Shown: positions 1-7,895, counted from the stretch's first letter. The stretch: DNA of 32,125 bases from Chloroflexota bacterium (GCA_016209205.1 JACQWQ010000169.1:1-32125); one strand, 5' to 3'. The notes: generated by a model not told the origin, from the letters alone. Translations and numbers: made by a program.

Positions 1-297
1 ACCACGCATTGGGCGACCACAAGGGTGCGCCCCTACATACATGAAAACACACAAACATTTGTACCCGCAAGGCAATGCCTTGTGCTTGCCCGCTGGGTTG
101 GATGACCACGCATTGGGCGACCACAAGGGTGCGCCCCTACATACATGAAAACACACAAACATTTGTACCCGCAAGGCAATGCCTTGTGCTTGCCCGCTGG
201 GTTGGATGACCACGCATTGGGCGACCACAAGCATTGGGCGACCACAAGGGTGCGCCCCTACATACATGAAAACACACAAACATTTGTACCCGCAAGT
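1..297. repeat. 104-bp tandem repeat upstream of the RT gene, about 2.8 copies
   Basis: Units begin at 1, 105 and 209, giving a 104-bp period with near-perfect identity. The third unit carries an extra 17-bp duplication of its GCATTGGGCGACCACAA segment. Each unit holds the palindromic GGGCGACCAC/GCGCCCCTAC repeat that recurs at 8409-8469 and 31950-32125. Each ends with ATGAAAACACACAAACATTT, which is the start of the RT gene, so two decoy copies of the RT start lie upstream of the real one. The last unit runs into the RT coding sequence after codon 10. The array reaches the left edge and may continue beyond it. Confidence 0.95.
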
Positions 298-1360
298 CAC
301 CGCATTTGATAATTTGTACAACGCGTTCAAAGGTGCGGCGCGCGGCAAGCGCAGTCATGCGGATGTGGCGCGTTTTGAATACGAATTGGAAGAAAACCTG
401 ACGCGTTTGCAGGAAGAATTGGAAACCAAAACGTATCAACCCGGACGCTATTTCTCGTTTCGCATTTATGACCCCAAGCCGCGTTTGATTTCCGCCGCGC
501 CGTTTCGCGACCGCGTGGTGCATCACGCCTTATGCCAGATTATCGAGCCGCTGTTCGAGCGGCGTTTTATGCCAAGCCGTAGTTTGGCGAATGATTCGTA
601 TGCCTGCCGCGTTGGGAAAGGTACGCACGCCGCGTTGAACCGCGCGCAGCAGTTTGCGCGCCAGTATCCGTATGTGCTCAAGATGGATTTGGAACATTTT
701 TTTCCGACGATTGACCTGGCGATTTTGCGCGCGCAGTTGGCGCACGTGATTGCCGACCCCGAGACGATGTGGCTGATTGACCAAATCTTGCACGGCGGCG
801 CGGGTGTAAATTCTTCCGAAGCGCCGCCGTATTATTTTCCGGGCGATGATTTATTCGCGGCATTACGCCCGCGTGGACTACCCATTGGAAATCTCACCTC
901 GCAGTTTTGGGCGAATGTGTATTTGAATCCGCTCGACCAATTCATCAAACGCGAGTTGAAATGTCACGGCTATGTGCGCTATGTGGACGACTTGCTGCTT
1001 TTTGCGCCCGACAAGCCGACTTTGCACCCATGGCGCAAACGAGCGATTGAATTTGCCGCGACGCTGCGTCAACATTTTCATGAAAATGAGGCGATGGTCT
1101 TTCCGACGCGCACGGGGATTCCATTTCTCGGTTGGCGCGTGTATCCGACGCATCGGCTGCTCAAACGGCGCAATGGCGTCGCGTTTCAACGGCGTCTGAA
1201 CAAATTGTGCGCGCAGTTGGCAGACGGTGAAATTACACTCGAACGCGTTGACCTGTCCGTGAAGAGCTGGCTCGCGCACGCGCAGCACGGCGATACGTAT
1301 GGCTTAAGGCGCGCGGTGTTGTCGCGGAAGGTTATTCCGCGTCCTAAAACGGTCGCATGA
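266..1360 (+). CDS. Diversity-generating-retroelement reverse transcriptase
   Basis: A reverse transcriptase of 364 aa that would copy the template-repeat RNA into adenine-mutagenised cDNA. The N-terminal DGR-type block (HLYPQVTAFDNLYNA) is followed by the finger motif KPRLISAAPFRDRVVHHAL near residues 71-89. The first catalytic aspartate is D141 in KMDLEHFFPTID. GLPIGNLTSQ lies at 204-213; its SQ ending is the hallmark of DGR RTs, where most other RTs have QGxxxSP. YVDD is at 239-242. No endonuclease, maturase or integrase domain is present, which argues against a group II intron. The start at 266 is chosen because it begins the conserved N-terminus; the frame is open further upstream only through tandem repeat. 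The stop overlaps the avd start by 4 nt (ATGA). Length and motifs look intact. Confidence 0.93.
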   Translation: MKTHKHLYPQVTAFDNLYNAFKGAARGKRSHADVARFEYELEENLTRLQEELETKTYQPGRYFSFRIYDPKPRLISAAPFRDRVVHHALCQIIEPLFERRFMPSRSLANDSYACRVGKGTHAALNRAQQFARQYPYVLKMDLEHFFPTIDLAILRAQLAHVIADPETMWLIDQILHGGAGVNSSEAPPYYFPGDDLFAALRPRGLPIGNLTSQFWANVYLNPLDQFIKRELKCHGYVRYVDDLLLFAPDKPTLHPWRKRAIEFAATLRQHFHENEAMVFPTRTGIPFLGWRVYPTHRLLKRRNGVAFQRRLNKLCAQLADGEITLERVDLSVKSWLAHAQHGDTYGLRRAVLSRKVIPRPKTVA

Positions 1361-1692
1361 ATCAATCCCCTATTTTTTCCAAGACGTATGATTTCGTCGC
1401 GTGGCTGATTCCGCTGACGCTCAAGTTTCCGCGGCAGCAGCGGTTTGTGCTGGCAGCTGCATTGCAGCAGGACGCACTGCGCTTTCAGGGGTTGCTGATT
1501 GAAGCGACCCATCAAGCCGCGCCGCGCGCGCGACTGTTGGACGCGGACGCGGAACTCGACAAGTTACGCACGCATCTGCGGATGTGTCTCGATTTGAAAT
1601 TGGTCAACGGCGGACAGTACGAACACGCGGCGAAACAAATGACAGAGCTGGGCAGATTGTTGGGTGGATGGCTAAAGACTTTACATGGGTAA
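1357..1692 (+). CDS. avd: DGR accessory variability determinant (Avd), four-helix-bundle protein
   Basis: A basic all-helical protein of 111 aa matching the Avd/four-helix-bundle family. Avd forms a barrel-shaped pentamer that binds the DGR RT and the template RNA and is required for mutagenic retrohoming in characterised DGRs. Visible family features are the N-terminal SPIFSKTYDFVAWLIP, the central KFPRQQRFVLAAAL helix, and the C-terminal YEHAAKQMTELGRLLGGWLK. The gene starts inside the RT stop (ATGA overlap), so the two are translationally coupled. The order RT-avd is the reverse of the avd-TR-RT order of the Bordetella phage element. Its stop codon (1690-1692) abuts or slightly overlaps the template-repeat-like sequence. 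Confidence 0.88.
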   Translation: MNQSPIFSKTYDFVAWLIPLTLKFPRQQRFVLAAALQQDALRFQGLLIEATHQAAPRARLLDADAELDKLRTHLRMCLDLKLVNGGQYEHAAKQMTELGRLLGGWLKTLHG

Positions 1693-1790
1693 GGAAATGT
1701 GGGACGCGCAACATCCGCTGTGGTAGGCGTAACAGGAATACACCCGATAATTGGAACGACAATAACGGTTTTCGGGTGGTGTCGCATGAC
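1686..1790 (+). other. Probable DGR template repeat (TR)
   Basis: This non-genic stretch directly after avd reads, in the frame beginning TGG at 1686, as the variable end of an FGE/C-type-lectin DGR target. It includes NIRCGRRNRN, TPDNWNDNN and the invariant tail GFRVVSHDS (GGT at 1767). Most codons that are variable in such targets are here unmutated AAC or AAT. A is 21 of 57 bases from the AAC of NIR to the last AAC before GGT. That fits a template rather than a diversified variable region. The best-supported core is about 1710-1790; the codons just after the first TGG are less asparagine-rich, so the 5' boundary is uncertain. No FGE domain is fused upstream. A degenerate variable-region relic is the alternative. 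Confidence 0.8.
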
Positions 1791-1864
1791 TCGCAGAGAG
1801 AGACCGGTAAAGCTCGGCTACGAAATTCTGCGCTGCATCAAAATTGATTTGCGAATCGCATGAC

Positions 1865-3301
1865 TCAACGAAACGTCCTCCACAAAATCAGCGCCAGCAC
1901 CAACACCGCGCACCAGCCGATAAATCCTGACACTCCCCACAGCATCAACGCAAATTCCGATTGCGGAAAAAACGCGGGCGCGACGCGCAAGAACGCGGCG
2001 AGGTTGCCCAAGCCAAACAGCCACGTAACCAAATCGGGATGCGTCACACCGCGCTTGCCGCTAAAGCCCGGCGCCATCCGCACTGACATGCCGCAAATCA
2101 ACAACGTGATGAACCCCGCCATCAAGGCGTGACGCGCGGCATCTTGTGGAATGGGGATGCTTTCATTCACCCCTGGCAGCGCGCGCAGCACATCCAGAAT
2201 GACCGCGACGACGAGCCACGCGAACGCGGAATAAATCAACCACTCGAATCGGCCGTACTCGCCATAGTCAGGAAAATGCGCGCGCGTGGGTTTCCGCAGA
2301 TACTCCAAATCCGGTCGCGTGTCCGGCGCGCGGTCAACCGTCCACGGCGGACGGCGCCGCACCAAATCCAATCGCCACAAGAAAATAAGAATGCACGCGT
2401 TCAACAGAATGACGCCGAGGACGGCAAGGGCATCCACCGTCAACACGAGGATGTAATTCGCGCTCAAGACGCGTCCCGTAAACACCAGCCCATCGTCCGC
2501 AATGGCCACGAGAAAAGGCAGCGCGCGCAGCGCCAGGGCGAACGCGTAAAACGCGGCGAGCTTGCGCCAGCCGTTGCGCGGCGGTAACGCGAGCCGCAAG
2601 AACAACGGCAGATTGCGCAGCGAAAATACAATCGCCATTGGAATCGCTACCCCGTACAGCATCAGCGTAATCGCGAGTTGGTCGTAACGCGCGGCGATGA
2701 CGTTGCGCGATTCGGTGAACGCATTCCAAGTTCCCAACAAATTCAAAAAAAATGCAAGCGCGAGACAGACGAATCCGATGCGTGCGAACGGTTCGACGGG
2801 ATACGCGGGCGCGTCGCGCTTCAATGGTTTTGCCGCGCGCGCCGTTGCCATGAGCATCCACGCAATACAGACCAGTCCTGCCGCTTCCAAAAATGCCGCG
2901 CCGAGCATTGCCGCGCGCGGTACGCCCGCAAATGCGCTCGCGGCAAACCATCCTGCCAGAGGTTGCGCTGCGACGCGCAAAACGATTCCGCTCACGAGCA
3001 AAGCAAAGGCGTACGGTAACCGCTGGCTTGATTGCAAGGAAACGCCGCGCAGTCTTGGCATAAAGAACAAGCCCATGCCCAAAACGGCCAAGCCGAGCCA
3101 ACCGAACAATTGCGCGTGCCCGTGCGCTTGCACCAGCGCGCTGTACCACGAACCCGGCATGACGCCGAACGCCAGCGACGCGACCAAAATCGCGCCATAG
3201 CCAAAGCCCGCCGTCAGAGCGACGGCTAACGCGGCAGTAATGAATGGTTCGTGAATGCGCCGCTTCCAAATTGCCTGGCGCGTCGTGTTTTCCGACTCCA
3301 T
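1865..3301 (-). CDS. nnrS: NnrS-family haem-copper membrane protein
   Basis: A polytopic membrane protein of 478 aa with about 12 hydrophobic segments. NnrS proteins are haem- and copper-containing inner-membrane proteins linked to nitric-oxide stress and denitrification. Diagnostic features are the histidine motif AHGHAQLFGW in the first third and the C-terminal RHALMAGFITLLICGMSVRM followed by APGFSGKR. The ATG at 3301 is preceded by AGGAA at good spacing. It is divergent from nirK; the two share a 139-bp regulatory gap with a CRP/FNR-type palindrome, which supports a role alongside nitrite reduction to NO. A related haem-copper oxidase subunit I-like protein is the alternative, but the HGH and RHA motifs fit NnrS better. 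Confidence 0.85.
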   Translation of the reverse strand: MESENTTRQAIWKRRIHEPFITAALAVALTAGFGYGAILVASLAFGVMPGSWYSALVQAHGHAQLFGWLGLAVLGMGLFFMPRLRGVSLQSSQRLPYAFALLVSGIVLRVAAQPLAGWFAASAFAGVPRAAMLGAAFLEAAGLVCIAWMLMATARAAKPLKRDAPAYPVEPFARIGFVCLALAFFLNLLGTWNAFTESRNVIAARYDQLAITLMLYGVAIPMAIVFSLRNLPLFLRLALPPRNGWRKLAAFYAFALALRALPFLVAIADDGLVFTGRVLSANYILVLTVDALAVLGVILLNACILIFLWRLDLVRRRPPWTVDRAPDTRPDLEYLRKPTRAHFPDYGEYGRFEWLIYSAFAWLVVAVILDVLRALPGVNESIPIPQDAARHALMAGFITLLICGMSVRMAPGFSGKRGVTHPDLVTWLFGLGNLAAFLRVAPAFFPQSEFALMLWGVSGFIGWCAVLVLALILWRTFR

Positions 3302-3329
3302 TTTGTGATTCCTGTACGTTGTGCTTGAA

Positions 3330-3399
3330 ATTATTTTTTCGTTAAAATTGCCAAGTTGTGACTTTGGTCACATCCTTTTGTCGCTTTTTGCCGTACAGT
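3330..3399. promoter_or_regulatory. Shared nnrS/nirK control region with CRP/FNR-type operator
   Basis: A perfect palindrome TGTGA-CTTTGG-TCACA occupies 3357-3372 (centre 3364.5), matching the CRP/FNR/DNR/NnrR superfamily half-sites. A -10-like TACAGT at 3394-3399 would place a nirK start of transcription near 3406, so the operator would sit at about -41.5, the class II activator position. On the minus strand an AATAAT at 3330-3335 would place an nnrS start near 3323, again about -41.5. One activator dimer could therefore serve both genes. The palindrome is seen; the promoter assignments and regulator identity (an NO- or oxygen-responsive CRP/FNR member) are inferred. Confidence 0.7.
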
Positions 3400-3440
3400 T
3401 TTGTGGAATTAAACTGATGCAAGCAAGAGAGGCAAAGGAA

Positions 3441-4655
3441 ATGAGAATCAAGTTACTGATCATTGCGGCGGTTTCCATCGTCGGTGTTTGGGCTGCCGCG
3501 TGCGCTGCCCCACCGCTGCCAAATTCGCAAGTTTCGGGAAATGTATCCACCGGCGCCAATCCCAAAGGAACTCCCGATGCCGCCGCCGCAGACATGCCCA
3601 TGACCGAAAGCGTGCAGGTCGCCGTGAATCGAATTGGGACTCAACCGCTGCAACCGGAAGCCAAGTTGGATCAGCCGAATGTCGCGCGCGATCCGGCAAA
3701 GGTGCCGCCGCCGATTACACGCACAGAACCTACGACCGTAGAAGTGACTCTGACGCTCAAAGAAGCGGTTGCCGAAATGGCGGATGGAACCTCGTACAGT
3801 TTTTGGACGTTTGACGGCACAGTGCCCGGGCCGATGATTCGCGTGATGGAAGGCGATACTGTGAAATTGACACTCACCAATCCGAGCACCAACACCACGC
3901 CGCACAATATAGATTTGCACGCGGTCAATGGTCCCGGCGGCGGCGCGGCGGTGACGAATGTCGCGCCCGGCGAATCCAAAACGTTTACGTTCCAGGCGCT
4001 CAATCCCGGCGCATACGTATACCATTGCGCGTATGCGCCGCCGTTTCATCACATCGCGCAGGGCATGTACGGCGCGATTGTGGTCGAACCAAAAGGCGGG
4101 CTGCCTCAAGTTGACCGCGAATTCTACGTGATGCAAGGCGAATGGTACACCACCGGCAAATTCGGCGACAAGGGCAATCAAGAATTCTCCTTTGACAAGG
4201 CGCTTGCCGAACAGCCCGAATACTTTACCATGAACGGACGCGCCGATGCGCTCACAAAATTATACCCGCTGCACGCCAAGGTCGGTGAAACGGTGCGTCT
4301 CTTTTTCGGCAACGGTGGTCCGAATGTCGGCTCGAATTTTCACATCATTGGCGAAATCTTTGACCGTGTATATACCGGTTCCCCCAAAACGCCGGTCGAG
4401 AACGAAGAGACCTGGTACGTGCCGCCGGGTTCGGTGGCGACATTTGAATTCAAATTGGACGAACCCGGAAATTATACACTCGTGGATCACGCCTTGTGGC
4501 GCGTTGCCAAAGGCGCGGCGGGAGTGTTGACCGTAGAGGGAAATTGGGACGATTCGTGCTTGCCTGGAAGACCGCCGGATATTATGGTCTCGACCGCTGG
4601 TTGCTCGCATGGTTGGGCACCCCATGGAAAGTTGGTTACCTACTCCGACCTGTGA
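3441..4655 (+). CDS. nirK: Copper-containing nitrite reductase, lipoprotein form
   Basis: Reduces nitrite to nitric oxide outside the cytoplasmic membrane. The 404-aa product starts at 3441 behind GAGAGG/AAAGGAA. It has a lipoprotein signal (hydrophobic stretch, then WAAAC with the modified cysteine at 21) and a Ser/Pro/Ala-rich linker to about residue 95. Two cupredoxin domains follow. Ligands visible in domain 1: His155 (type 1 Cu), His160 and His195 (type 2), and Cys196, His204 and Met209 (type 1) in YHCAYAPPFHHIAQGM. The second-domain type 2 histidine lies in NFHIIGEIFDRVY, and LVDHALWR is also conserved. The short Cys-to-His loop resembles class II enzymes. The last 35 residues form a two-cysteine tail with no recognised function. 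Membrane anchoring suits a monoderm-like cell. Confidence 0.93.
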   Translation: MRIKLLIIAAVSIVGVWAAACAAPPLPNSQVSGNVSTGANPKGTPDAAAADMPMTESVQVAVNRIGTQPLQPEAKLDQPNVARDPAKVPPPITRTEPTTVEVTLTLKEAVAEMADGTSYSFWTFDGTVPGPMIRVMEGDTVKLTLTNPSTNTTPHNIDLHAVNGPGGGAAVTNVAPGESKTFTFQALNPGAYVYHCAYAPPFHHIAQGMYGAIVVEPKGGLPQVDREFYVMQGEWYTTGKFGDKGNQEFSFDKALAEQPEYFTMNGRADALTKLYPLHAKVGETVRLFFGNGGPNVGSNFHIIGEIFDRVYTGSPKTPVENEETWYVPPGSVATFEFKLDEPGNYTLVDHALWRVAKGAAGVLTVEGNWDDSCLPGRPPDIMVSTAGCSHGWAPHGKLVTYSDL

Positions 4656-4731
4656 ATCGAACCCTGCAACCTCGACCCGTCGAGATACGCCAATGAACTT
4701 GCGGACACTGATACAATCATCGCGCGACACA

Positions 4732-4763
4732 AAAAAACGGGCGACATGCGTCGCCCGTTTTTT
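4732..4763. terminator. Bidirectional intrinsic terminator between nirK and the response regulator
   Basis: The stem ACGGGCGAC/GTCGCCCGT with an ATGC loop is flanked by an A-run on the left (4731-4737) and a T-run on the right (4758-4763). It can therefore stop both the plus-strand nirK transcript and the minus-strand regulator transcript. The two genes converge here. Confidence 0.9.
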
Positions 4764-4770
4764 GCGTGTC

Positions 4771-5436
4771 TCAATCCGTCGGTAAATGATCTTGCACTCG
4801 ATGTTCGACGGCGTAGGCGGCGGCTTCGGCGCGGGTCGAAAGATCGAGCTTGCTCAAAATGGAACTCACGTAATTGCGCACCGTTTTTTCGCTGAGGAAA
4901 ACCGCGTCGGCGATTTCTTTGTTCGTCCTGCCTTTGGCGACGAGCGCGAGAATTTTCAACTCTTGATCGCTCAACGTCGCGAACGCTTCATCTTCGGCTT
5001 TGCGCGAGGCTTCGCGGACGCGCGCGAAAACTTTTTGCATCAGCGCCGGGTCCACCAGGGATTCGCCGCGCCCGATTTTTTCCAGCGCAGTGACGAGTTC
5101 GTTGCTCCCAATTTGCTTCAAGACATAGCCTGACGCGCCCGCCGCAATGGCTTCGAACAGCAATTCGTCTTCGGCGTACGAAGTGAGCATGATGACTTTG
5201 GTGCCGGGATGGTGCTGGACGATTTCGCGTGTCGCTTCAATCCCGTTTTTGCCGGGCAGGCGAATATCCATCACCACCACGTCCGGTTTGTACCGCGCCA
5301 CGCGGTCCAGCGCGTCGCTGGCGTTGCTCGCTTCGGCGACCACTTGAAATTGAGAGTTGCGCGCCAGGAGGGCTTTAAGCCCGAGGCGAACGACTTCATG
5401 GTCGTCCACCAAAACAATTCGCAAACTTTTGCTCAT
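4771..5436 (-). CDS. NarL/FixJ (DevR-like) response regulator
   Basis: A cytoplasmic two-component response regulator of 221 aa. The N-terminal receiver domain has the acidic pair D11-D12 and phospho-acceptor D57 in [10 protein letters not shown], plus a switch threonine in MLTSYAE and the conserved lysine in YVLKQ. The C-terminal LuxR-type helix-turn-helix lies near residues 155-210 ([34 protein letters not shown]). GAGGGGC precedes the ATG. It is divergent from a histidine kinase of the NarX/DevS type that starts 112 bp away, so the two almost certainly form a pair. Adjacency to nirK/nnrS suggests, but does not prove, a redox or nitrogen-oxide signal. Confidence 0.92.
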   Translation of the reverse strand: MSKSLRIVLVDDHEVVRLGLKALLARNSQFQVVAEASNASDALDRVARYKPDVVVMDIRLPGKNGIEATREIVQHHPGTKVIMLTSYAEDELLFEAIAAGASGYVLKQIGSNELVTALEKIGRGESLVDPALMQKVFARVREASRKAEDEAFATLSDQELKILALVAKGRTNKEIADAVFLSEKTVRNYVSSILSKLDLSTRAEAAAYAVEHRVQDHLPTD

Positions 5437-5491
5437 AAAGCCCCTCGTCGGGTTGGGGATACCGGTCCGCCGTGAACCGGAAAAAATCGTT

Positions 5492-5497
5492 TATAAT
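5492..5497 (+). promoter_or_regulatory. Candidate -10 element for the histidine kinase gene
   Basis: A perfect TATAAT lies in the 112-bp gap between the divergent regulator and kinase, about 50 bp before the kinase start. No convincing -35 is visible at 16-18 bp, so an activator may be needed. The kinase ATG itself has no recognisable ribosome binding site. Confidence 0.35.
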
Positions 5498-5548
5498 TGT
5501 GCCTGTTGCTGAACACTTGCGCTATTGTGTTGATGACGCGATTATAAC

Positions 5549-6928
5549 ATGAATCCATTTCTTGTTCTCAGTACGCGCGCGCTGCGCTGGCTTGCCATTG
5601 TGCTGCCCATTGTTTTTTGGGGCGGCGTCCTCGTACTGCGTTCCGTCTTGTTTCCAGAGCAGGCGTCGTTGGAAGGCGACCTGTTTGCGTTGACGGTGAT
5701 CGGACTCGGCGCAACGCTGTTTTCCTTTTGGATTTTTCGCATCGTCGAGGTGCACGAAGCCGAAATTCGCCGCCGTTCGCTGCAACTCGCCGCGCTGCAC
5801 AACGCCACCATCGCGCTAACGACCGAGCTCGATTTGAATGTGGTGCTGCAAAAGGTGGTGGATTTGGCGCGCGAATTGGTGGGCGCACGCTACGGCGCGT
5901 TGGGTGTGTTGGGACACGATGGGCAGTTCATCGAGCAATTCATTACCTCCGGGCTCTCGGCGGAAGAGCGTGCGCACATCGGCGCACCGCCGCGCGGACA
6001 TGGGCTGCTCGGCGTGCTCATTCGCGAAGGCAAACCGATTCGCATTTCCGACATCACGGCGGATGAACACTCGGTCGGTTTTCCGCCCAACCATCCGCCG
6101 ATGCAGTCGCTGCTCGGCGTGCCGATTAAATTCAAAGGGCGCGTCATCGGCGATTTGTATATGGCGGACAAACTGGCGAGCGACGATGCGATTGCCGTCT
6201 TTTCCTCGCAGGATCAAGAGGTGTTGGAAATGTTTGCTGCACAGGCGGCGATTGCCATCGAGAACGCGCAGCTGTATCGTCAAAAACAGCAGCTCGCGGT
6301 CTTGCAAGAACGCGAACGCTTTGGCATGGATTTGCACGACGGTATCATTCAATCCATTTACGCCATTGGCTTGATGCTCGAAGATACGGAAACGCGCATC
6401 GCCGAAGAACCACCGGTCGCCATGACGCGCGTGCACCAAGCGATTTTGGGATTAAATGAGGTCATCCGCGATATCCGCAATTATATTTTGGATTTGCGCC
6501 CGCAGCGTTTTCAGGGTCGGGACTTGCGGCGGGGACTGGAAGAATTGGTTTTGGATTTGCGCGCCAACACGTTTTTGGACGTGAGCTTGACGGCGGACAA
6601 CCTCGAGCCGCAGCTCTTGTCGCCGGAACAGACGGTGGAAATCTTGCACGTGGCGCAAGAAGCCCTGAGCAACGTACGGAAACATGCGCGCGCCAGCGCG
6701 GTGGAGCTTGACCTGATTCGGGATGCGAACGCAGTAGTGCTCGTTGTTCAAGATAATGGGATCGGTATAGAGGAGGGGCGTCGGGATGGCTTGGGCGGCA
6801 ATGGCTTGCGCAATATGCAGGAACGCGCGCGTTCCGCCGGTGGACAAATTCAGATTGAACCCGGTGAAACGATTGGCACGCGTATCAGCTTGCGGATTCC
6901 GGTCGGCGACTCGAAACTGCCCTTGTGA
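5549..6928 (+). CDS. Membrane GAF-domain histidine kinase, NarX/DevS type (HisKA_3)
   Basis: A sensor kinase of 459 aa. Two transmembrane helices occupy about residues 12-32 and 45-65, with almost no periplasmic loop, so sensing is probably cytoplasmic or in the membrane. A GAF domain follows at about 85-245. The HisKA_3 dimerisation helix contains the phospho-acceptor His263 in RERFGMDLHDGIIQS. The HATPase domain shows the N-box EALSNVRKHA near 368-377, the G1 box DNGIGI and the G2 region GLGGNGLRNMQERA. It is paired with the divergent NarL-type regulator. The GAF ligand (haem, nitrogen oxide or other) cannot be read from the sequence. Confidence 0.9.
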   Translation: MNPFLVLSTRALRWLAIVLPIVFWGGVLVLRSVLFPEQASLEGDLFALTVIGLGATLFSFWIFRIVEVHEAEIRRRSLQLAALHNATIALTTELDLNVVLQKVVDLARELVGARYGALGVLGHDGQFIEQFITSGLSAEERAHIGAPPRGHGLLGVLIREGKPIRISDITADEHSVGFPPNHPPMQSLLGVPIKFKGRVIGDLYMADKLASDDAIAVFSSQDQEVLEMFAAQAAIAIENAQLYRQKQQLAVLQERERFGMDLHDGIIQSIYAIGLMLEDTETRIAEEPPVAMTRVHQAILGLNEVIRDIRNYILDLRPQRFQGRDLRRGLEELVLDLRANTFLDVSLTADNLEPQLLSPEQTVEILHVAQEALSNVRKHARASAVELDLIRDANAVVLVVQDNGIGIEEGRRDGLGGNGLRNMQERARSAGGQIQIEPGETIGTRISLRIPVGDSKLPL

Positions 6929-7018
6929 GTGGACGAATTTTTTTTCACGGATTGTCCTTTGCATTGTGGGACATTTGCCCCTTAAGCCGCCGAGTCCTTT
7001 CCTCTATACTCGTCAACG

Positions 7019-7405
7019 ATGAAACGCATTCCCATTGTCATCGCCGACGATCATCTCCAAGTCCGCACACAGATCCTAGCGCGACTGAGCCGCGAAGCTG
7101 ATTTTTCCGTCGTAGGTCTCACCGATAATAGCGCGGCGACCGTTGCGTGCGTCACAGCCACCCACCCTCAAATTGTTCTCATCGATCCCATGATGGGCGA
7201 CGGGATGGGTTTGGATGCCATTCGGCAGTTGCGCACCCAAGTTCCCGACACCACCATCGTCGTTCTCACTGCCTTTACCGACACCGCCCAAAAAATCGAA
7301 CTGGGAAAATTGGGGGTGCGTTTCATCCTCAACAAAGGCATCGAATCGTACCAACTCGTGCAGCAGCTGCATCAAGCGGCGCACAACACGAACGGCAAGA
7401 CATAA
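7019..7405 (+). CDS. Single-domain (CheY-like) response regulator receiver
   Basis: A stand-alone receiver of 128 aa with no output domain. The acidic pair D10-D11 and phospho-acceptor D56 in IVLIDPMMG are present, with the threonine in VVLTAF and a lysine in ILNKGI. It lies 90 bp downstream of the GAF kinase and probably acts in the same pathway as a phosphate sink or relay, or binds a partner. No ribosome binding site is visible; a TATACT at 7005-7010 only 8 bp before the ATG raises the possibility of a leaderless transcript. A strong terminator follows 47 bp later. Confidence 0.82.
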   Translation: MKRIPIVIADDHLQVRTQILARLSREADFSVVGLTDNSAATVACVTATHPQIVLIDPMMGDGMGLDAIRQLRTQVPDTTIVVLTAFTDTAQKIELGKLGVRFILNKGIESYQLVQQLHQAAHNTNGKT

Positions 7406-7452
7406 TCCATTTTCAAGGCGATACTTTCGCCCATCAACAAGCATCGTACCCC

Positions 7453-7499
7453 AAAACCCGTTTTCGCAGAGCGCACCTGGCTCTCGAAAACGGGTTTTT
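7453..7499 (+). terminator. Strong intrinsic terminator
   Basis: A perfect 14-bp stem (AAAACCCGTTTTCG at 7453-7466 with CGAAAACGGGTTTT at 7485-7498) carries an inner AGAGC/GCTCT pairing. A T-run forms part of the 3' arm. It ends the receiver gene and isolates the truncated oxidase downstream. Confidence 0.85.
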
Positions 7500-7514
7500 G
7501 GCGAGTGCATATTT

Positions 7515-7856
7515 AACGTCGGGCTCACCTTGAACGGAAAAAGCTTCCCCGCAACCGGCGCGATTGTGGCGAAAAAAGGTGAAAAGATTCGTGTTCGTTT
7601 CATGAACGAGGGTTTGCAGATTCACCCGATGCACTCGCACGGTTATTACATGTCTGTCACGCATAAAGACGGATTCCCGCTCGAGCACCCGTACAAAGCC
7701 GACGTGCTCAACATTGCGCCCGGCGAACGTTATGATGTCATCATTGTCGCCGACGAGCCCGGCGTGTGGGCGTTCCACTGTCATATCCTCACCCATGCGG
7801 AATCCCCGCACGGCATGTTCGGGATGGTGACTGCGTTGATCGTAAACGAAGCGTAG
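7515..7856 (+). pseudogene. Multicopper oxidase C-terminal domain remnant
   Basis: About 113 codons encode only the last cupredoxin domain of a multicopper oxidase. Copper motifs are intact: HPMHSHG (type 1/2/3 ligands) and the terminal HCHILTHAESPHGM, which carries the type 1 Cys-His-Met set and type 3 histidines. The homologous part begins near LTLNGKSFPATG. The preceding domains, a signal peptide and an ATG are absent, and a strong terminator lies directly upstream, so this is most likely a 5'-deleted relic. A TTG at 7530 could start a small cupredoxin, but no ribosome binding site supports it. Confidence 0.75.
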
Positions 7857-7895
7857 CATTTAACGCGGAAAATGAGACGGGCACACCGTCAGCGC

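Noticed and set aside
1..297. CRISPR array
   Set aside because: The units are contiguous identical 104-bp tandem copies without unique spacers, and no cas gene is nearby.
266..1360. RT belonging to a group II intron or retron
   Set aside because: No maturase or HNH domain, no intron ends and no retron msr/msd. Coupling to Avd, the IGNLTSQ motif and the template repeat fit a DGR.
2334..3269. Minus-strand frame of 311 codons
   Set aside because: Shadow frame inside nnrS; no hydrophobic or catalytic pattern of its own.
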